Shown one piece after another: positions 6,483 to 9,019 of a DNA stretch of 9,019 bases (its first letter is position 1; every line of letters starts with the position of its first letter). The stretch lies in the NCBI GenBank assembly GCA_030037575.1, contig JASHRB010000388.1:1-9019 (forward strand), in the 5' to 3' direction. The notes beneath the pieces are model-generated. The model was given only the letters and a program-made list of their open reading frames with translations. It made no database searches and was not told the origin of the DNA. Both the position numbers and the translations under genes were made by a program. The DNA is from Candidatus Sulfotelmatobacter sp. GTDB taxonomy: Bacteria > Acidobacteriota > Terriglobia > Terriglobales > Acidobacteriaceae.

Positions 6483-7408
6483 AGCGAAATCGAAGCAGAT
6501 CGCTTCCTCCGATTGGCTTCGCGTCAAATTACGCCGCCTGGCTTTTGCTCGTATTTTCTCTATCCTCTTGCGGGCCGTCGCGCTCCAACCGCATCGTAAT
6601 CGGATCGAAGAACTTTACCGAATCGCTCATGCTCGGCGAAATTCTGGCTCAGGAAATTGAATCGCAAACTCGGCTGAAGGTTGAGCGCAGGTTTTATCTT
6701 GCGGGAACTTATATTTGCCAGCAGGCCATCCTCGCCGGCCGGATCGATATTTATCCGGAGTACACGGGCACCGCGCTCTCAGCTATTTTGAAAGAGAAAG
6801 CGGGCAACGGCAGGGCCGACGTTTATGAGCGAGTCAAGAACGAGTATGAAACCCGATTCGGTCTGACGTTGGGGCCTCCGTTTGGCTTCAACAATACCTT
6901 TGCCATGGAGATTCGCGGCGAAGATGCACGCCGTTTGCACTTGCAAACCCTGTCGCAGGCTGCGGTTTACGCGCCACACTGGCGGGCGGGATTCGGCTAT
7001 GAGTTTATGGAGCGTCCCGATGGCTACCGGGGACTGGCGGCGGCTTACGGTCTGCACTTTGTGGTTCCGCCGCGGATTATGGATTTGGGCCTGCTCGCGC
7101 CCGCCCTCAAGGATCATCAGATCGACATCGCCGCCGGCAATGCGACCGATGGATTGATTCCGGCGTTTGATTTCGCCGTTCTCGAAGATGACCGGCATTA
7201 CTTTCCTCCCTATGAAGCCGTTGCCGTGCTGCGGCAGGAAACGCTGCGCGATCACCCGGAAGTTGCCAAGGCGTTGAATGCTTTGGGAGGAAAAATCAGC
7301 GACCATGAGATGCAGAAATTGAATTATGCGCTCGATGGCCAGCGTCGCGACGCAAAAGACGTTGCCCGTGAGTTCTTGCGCGGCAAGGGATTGATTTCTC
7401 GGCGATGA
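6479..7408 (+). CDS. ABC importer substrate-binding lipoprotein, OpuCC/OsmF-like (candidate ergothioneine or betaine binder)
   Basis: The 309-residue product captures the substrate outside the inner membrane for the importer encoded just upstream. Residues 20-31 end in the lipobox LSSC, with C31 the lipidated cysteine. The mature protein starts with RIVIGSKNFTESLMLGEIL (38-56), the family hallmark. RIDIYPEYTGTAL (88-100), FGFNNTFAM (135-143), NATDG (221-225) and LEDDRHYFPPYEA (235-247) are further conserved OpuCC/OsmF segments. An in-frame ATG at 6452 exists, but 6479 is chosen because it forms an ATGA overlap with the permease stop and places the signal peptide normally. Known members of this fold bind glycine betaine, choline, carnitine or, in EgtU-type proteins, ergothioneine. 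The neighbouring egtB/egtD-like genes make a trimethyl-histidine derivative a reasonable guess, but the ligand has not been established from sequence. Confidence 0.88.
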   Translation: MKRNRSRSLPPIGFASNYAAWLLLVFSLSSCGPSRSNRIVIGSKNFTESLMLGEILAQEIESQTRLKVERRFYLAGTYICQQAILAGRIDIYPEYTGTALSAILKEKAGNGRADVYERVKNEYETRFGLTLGPPFGFNNTFAMEIRGEDARRLHLQTLSQAAVYAPHWRAGFGYEFMERPDGYRGLAAAYGLHFVVPPRIMDLGLLAPALKDHQIDIAAGNATDGLIPAFDFAVLEDDRHYFPPYEAVAVLRQETLRDHPEVAKALNALGGKISDHEMQKLNYALDGQRRDAKDVAREFLRGKGLISRR

Positions 7409-7544
7409 TCTCGTGTTGCGCGGACCGCTTGCGCGAAATGTAAGTCCGGGGAAAAGTTCATTCGATCAGCGACCAAAAACCGAAAGGTGACATCTAAGCT
7501 CGGGAAGTGCGCCGCAAGTCAGCCCGCGCTTTTTGGGGGTGTTG
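7409..7544. other. Intergenic gap between importer operon and egtB-like gene
   Basis: This 136-bp gap separates two gene sets on the same strand. It has a 7-bp direct repeat, TTGCGCG, at 7416-7422 and 7429-7435, and a weak promoter-like pair (TTGCGC, 17 bp, TGTAAG). No hairpin followed by a T run was found. Whether the egtB-like gene has its own promoter or is read from the importer transcript cannot be decided from the sequence. Confidence 0.3.
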
Positions 7545-8924
7545 ATGCCAGCCACGTCGCGCGATGTCGTCGCTCATAACGATCTCACTGAACAACTCGC
7601 GGCTGCGCGCCAGCGCACCGACGAACTGTTTGCTGTGGTTACGCCGGAGTTTCTTTATGAGCGGCCGATCGCCGAGCGTCATCGAATCGTTTTTTATATT
7701 GGGCACCTCGAAGCGTTCGATTGGAATCTTCTTGGCACCGGCGTTCTGAAGTTGAAAAACTTCAATCCGGTGTTCGACAAACTTTTTGCCTTCGGAATCG
7801 ATCCGGTTGGCGGGGGATTACCGAACGAGCAACCTTCTGATTGGCCCCAAATGTCGGCGGTCCGTCACTATGTCGGGCGAGCCCGAAATACCTTAGACGG
7901 CGGGCTGGCGAACCTGCTGGACGACTCTGCGGAGCGAACGTTTGACGGATTCCCGCTGACGACTCTTCTCAACGTGGCGATTGAACATCGGCTGATGCAT
8001 GCGGAAACGCTGGCGTACATGCTGCATCAGTTGCCGCTCGACCAGAAGATTTGGCAACCTGAATCTCTGCACAGCGGCTCATGCTCTTCGACACAACGCA
8101 GCATTCAGATTCCCGCAGGCGAGATCACGCTGGGGCTTTTCCGTTCCAGCCGCCAGTTTGGCTGGGACAACGAATTTGAGGCCCATAGGGTTGACGTGCC
8201 CGCTTTTGCGATCGACCAGTACAAAGTTTCCAACGGCGAATATCTCGAGTTCATCAACGACCGGGGCTACGAGAGTCGCGAGTTCTGGGTGAACGGCGGC
8301 GACGATCGCGACTGGAGATGGAAATGGGAGAGGGAGATTTCCCACCCCGCGTTTTGGAAGCGTGAAGGCAAGGACAAAGAGTGGCTTTACCGGACGATGT
8401 TCGAGGAGATTCCACTGCCACTGGAGTGGCCGGTGTATGTGAGTCAGGCAGAAGCGCAGGCGTTCGCCAAGTGGGCAGGAAAATCGTTACCGACGGAAGC
8501 TGAGTGGCAGCGTGCGGCGTACGCAACCCTGCGAGGAGGGCAACGAAAATATCCCTGGGGCGATGATGCTCCTTCGGCGCCATTTGGCAACTTTGACTTT
8601 GCAAACTGGAGCCCAGCCCCGGTAAACGCCTTTCCCCAGAGCGCCAGTTTCTTCGGAGTCGAAGGCATGATTGGCAATGGATGGGAGTGGACTGCAACCG
8701 AGTTCGCCCCCTTTGCGGGATTTGAGCCGTTTCCCTTCTATCGCGGCTATTCCGCCGATTTCTTCGATGGCAGGCACTTTGTCCTGAAAGGCGGTTCGAC
8801 GCACACCGCCGTCTGCATGTTGCGTCCAACATTTCGTAACTGGTTTCAATCTCACTATCAATACGCGTACGCAGGATTCCGCTGCGTCAGTCGCCATTCC
8901 TCTGAAAACAGATTTTCGGGCTAG
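7545..8924 (+). CDS. egtB: EgtB-like non-haem iron sulfoxide synthase (DinB-type plus formylglycine-enzyme-type domains)
   Basis: EgtB enzymes use iron and O2 to join hercynine (trimethyl-histidine) to a thiol, cysteine or gamma-glutamylcysteine, in ergothioneine synthesis. The 459-residue protein has both expected domains. The N-terminal DinB_2-like bundle (about 12-165) carries probable iron ligands H54 in YIGHLEAFDW, and H148 and H152 in EHRLMHAE. The C-terminal FGE-sulfatase domain (about 183-449) has FAIDQYKVSNGEYLEFI (221-237), LPTEAEWQRAAY (315-326), NGWEWT (378-383), FDGRHFVLKGGS (407-418) and RPTFRNWF (427-434). The ATG at 7545 is preceded by GGGGGTG (7535-7541); a TTG four codons earlier is also in frame. 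The next gene looks like egtD, which strongly supports the pathway. The region after the first helices (FNPVFDKLFAFGIDPVGGG, 73-91) lacks the double tyrosine seen in some EgtB types, so the thiol donor is uncertain. SenA-like selenoneine synthase is an alternative, but no senB or senC is visible. Confidence 0.8.
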   Translation: MPATSRDVVAHNDLTEQLAAARQRTDELFAVVTPEFLYERPIAERHRIVFYIGHLEAFDWNLLGTGVLKLKNFNPVFDKLFAFGIDPVGGGLPNEQPSDWPQMSAVRHYVGRARNTLDGGLANLLDDSAERTFDGFPLTTLLNVAIEHRLMHAETLAYMLHQLPLDQKIWQPESLHSGSCSSTQRSIQIPAGEITLGLFRSSRQFGWDNEFEAHRVDVPAFAIDQYKVSNGEYLEFINDRGYESREFWVNGGDDRDWRWKWEREISHPAFWKREGKDKEWLYRTMFEEIPLPLEWPVYVSQAEAQAFAKWAGKSLPTEAEWQRAAYATLRGGQRKYPWGDDAPSAPFGNFDFANWSPAPVNAFPQSASFFGVEGMIGNGWEWTATEFAPFAGFEPFPFYRGYSADFFDGRHFVLKGGSTHTAVCMLRPTFRNWFQSHYQYAYAGFRCVSRHSSENRFSG

Positions 8925-8936
8925 GACGATCGTCGC

Positions 8937-8942
8937 GAGGAG
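8937..8942 (+). promoter_or_regulatory. Strong ribosome binding site for the egtD-like gene
   Basis: GAGGAG lies nine bases before the ATG at 8952, in the 27-bp gap after the egtB-like stop. It fixes the start of the partial last gene and suggests that the two genes share a transcript. Confidence 0.65.
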
Positions 8943-8951
8943 TGCTCCACC

Positions 8952-9019
8952 ATGCTGGTTCATGCCGTCACCGCCAATGCCACTTATGATTTCGCAGCTG
9001 ATGTCCGCACTGGTCTTAC
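8952..9019 (+). CDS. egtD: EgtD-like histidine N-alpha-methyltransferase, N-terminal fragment
   Basis: Only 22 complete codons and two bases of the next are in the window. The peptide begins MLVHAVTANATYDFAADV and continues RTGL, with the cut codon AC- necessarily Thr. The 'F-x-x-D-V-x-x-G-L-T' pattern is typical of the start of EgtD, the SAM-dependent enzyme that trimethylates histidine to hercynine, the substrate of EgtB. It starts 27 bp after the egtB-like gene, on the same strand, with a strong ribosome site. The fragment is too short to show the methyltransferase fold, so the call combines this short motif with the neighbour. The gene should continue for about 300 codons beyond the right edge. 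Confidence 0.7.
   Translation, partial: MLVHAVTANATYDFAADVRTGL

Noticed and set aside
1..9019. CRISPR array, insertion sequence or defence system.
   Set aside because: No regularly spaced repeats, transposase frames with terminal inverted repeats, or defence-type domains were seen.

Overview
The window looks like chromosomal DNA of an Acidobacteriota bacterium (Terriglobia-like). No rRNA or marker gene is present, so this rests on gene style. The clues are a secreted hydrolase with an Ig-like domain and a C-terminal 'TM, Arg cluster, TM, Cys-Gly-Gly' tail, a secreted FG-GAP/UnbV (CRTAC1-like) protein, a small FecR-like protein, and moderately high GC.

Left edge (1-325): the first 41 codons of a probable tyrosine integrase point leftwards out of the window. 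About 95 bp behind its start lies a 3' tRNA fragment, from anticodon loop to CCA, which fits tRNA-Arg(CCT) and has no 5' half. This reads as the right-hand attachment site of an integrated element that lies mostly to the left of the window. Everything to the right would be host chromosome.

Middle (326-4915): a secreted GH71/GH99-like TIM-barrel protein (minus strand) is divergent from a secreted seven-motif FG-GAP protein with a UnbV/ASPIC tail (plus strand). The shared intergenic region holds a TGGCCA-centred dyad. A FecR-like membrane protein on the minus strand converges on the FG-GAP gene and overlaps its 3' end by 14 bp.

Right part (5071-9019, all plus strand): a compact ABC importer of the quaternary-amine type consists of an ATPase, a permease and a lipoprotein binding protein, joined by two ATGA overlaps. 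After 136 bp comes an EgtB-like non-haem iron sulfoxide synthase. It is followed after 27 bp by the first 22 codons of what looks like EgtD, the histidine N-alpha-trimethyltransferase. The main biological idea is therefore an ergothioneine (or related trimethyl-histidine thiol/selenol) locus in which synthesis genes sit next to a betaine-type importer. The importer could carry ergothioneine, hercynine or another betaine. Its ATPase lacks the C-terminal CBS domains usual in osmoregulatory OpuCA/OsmV proteins.
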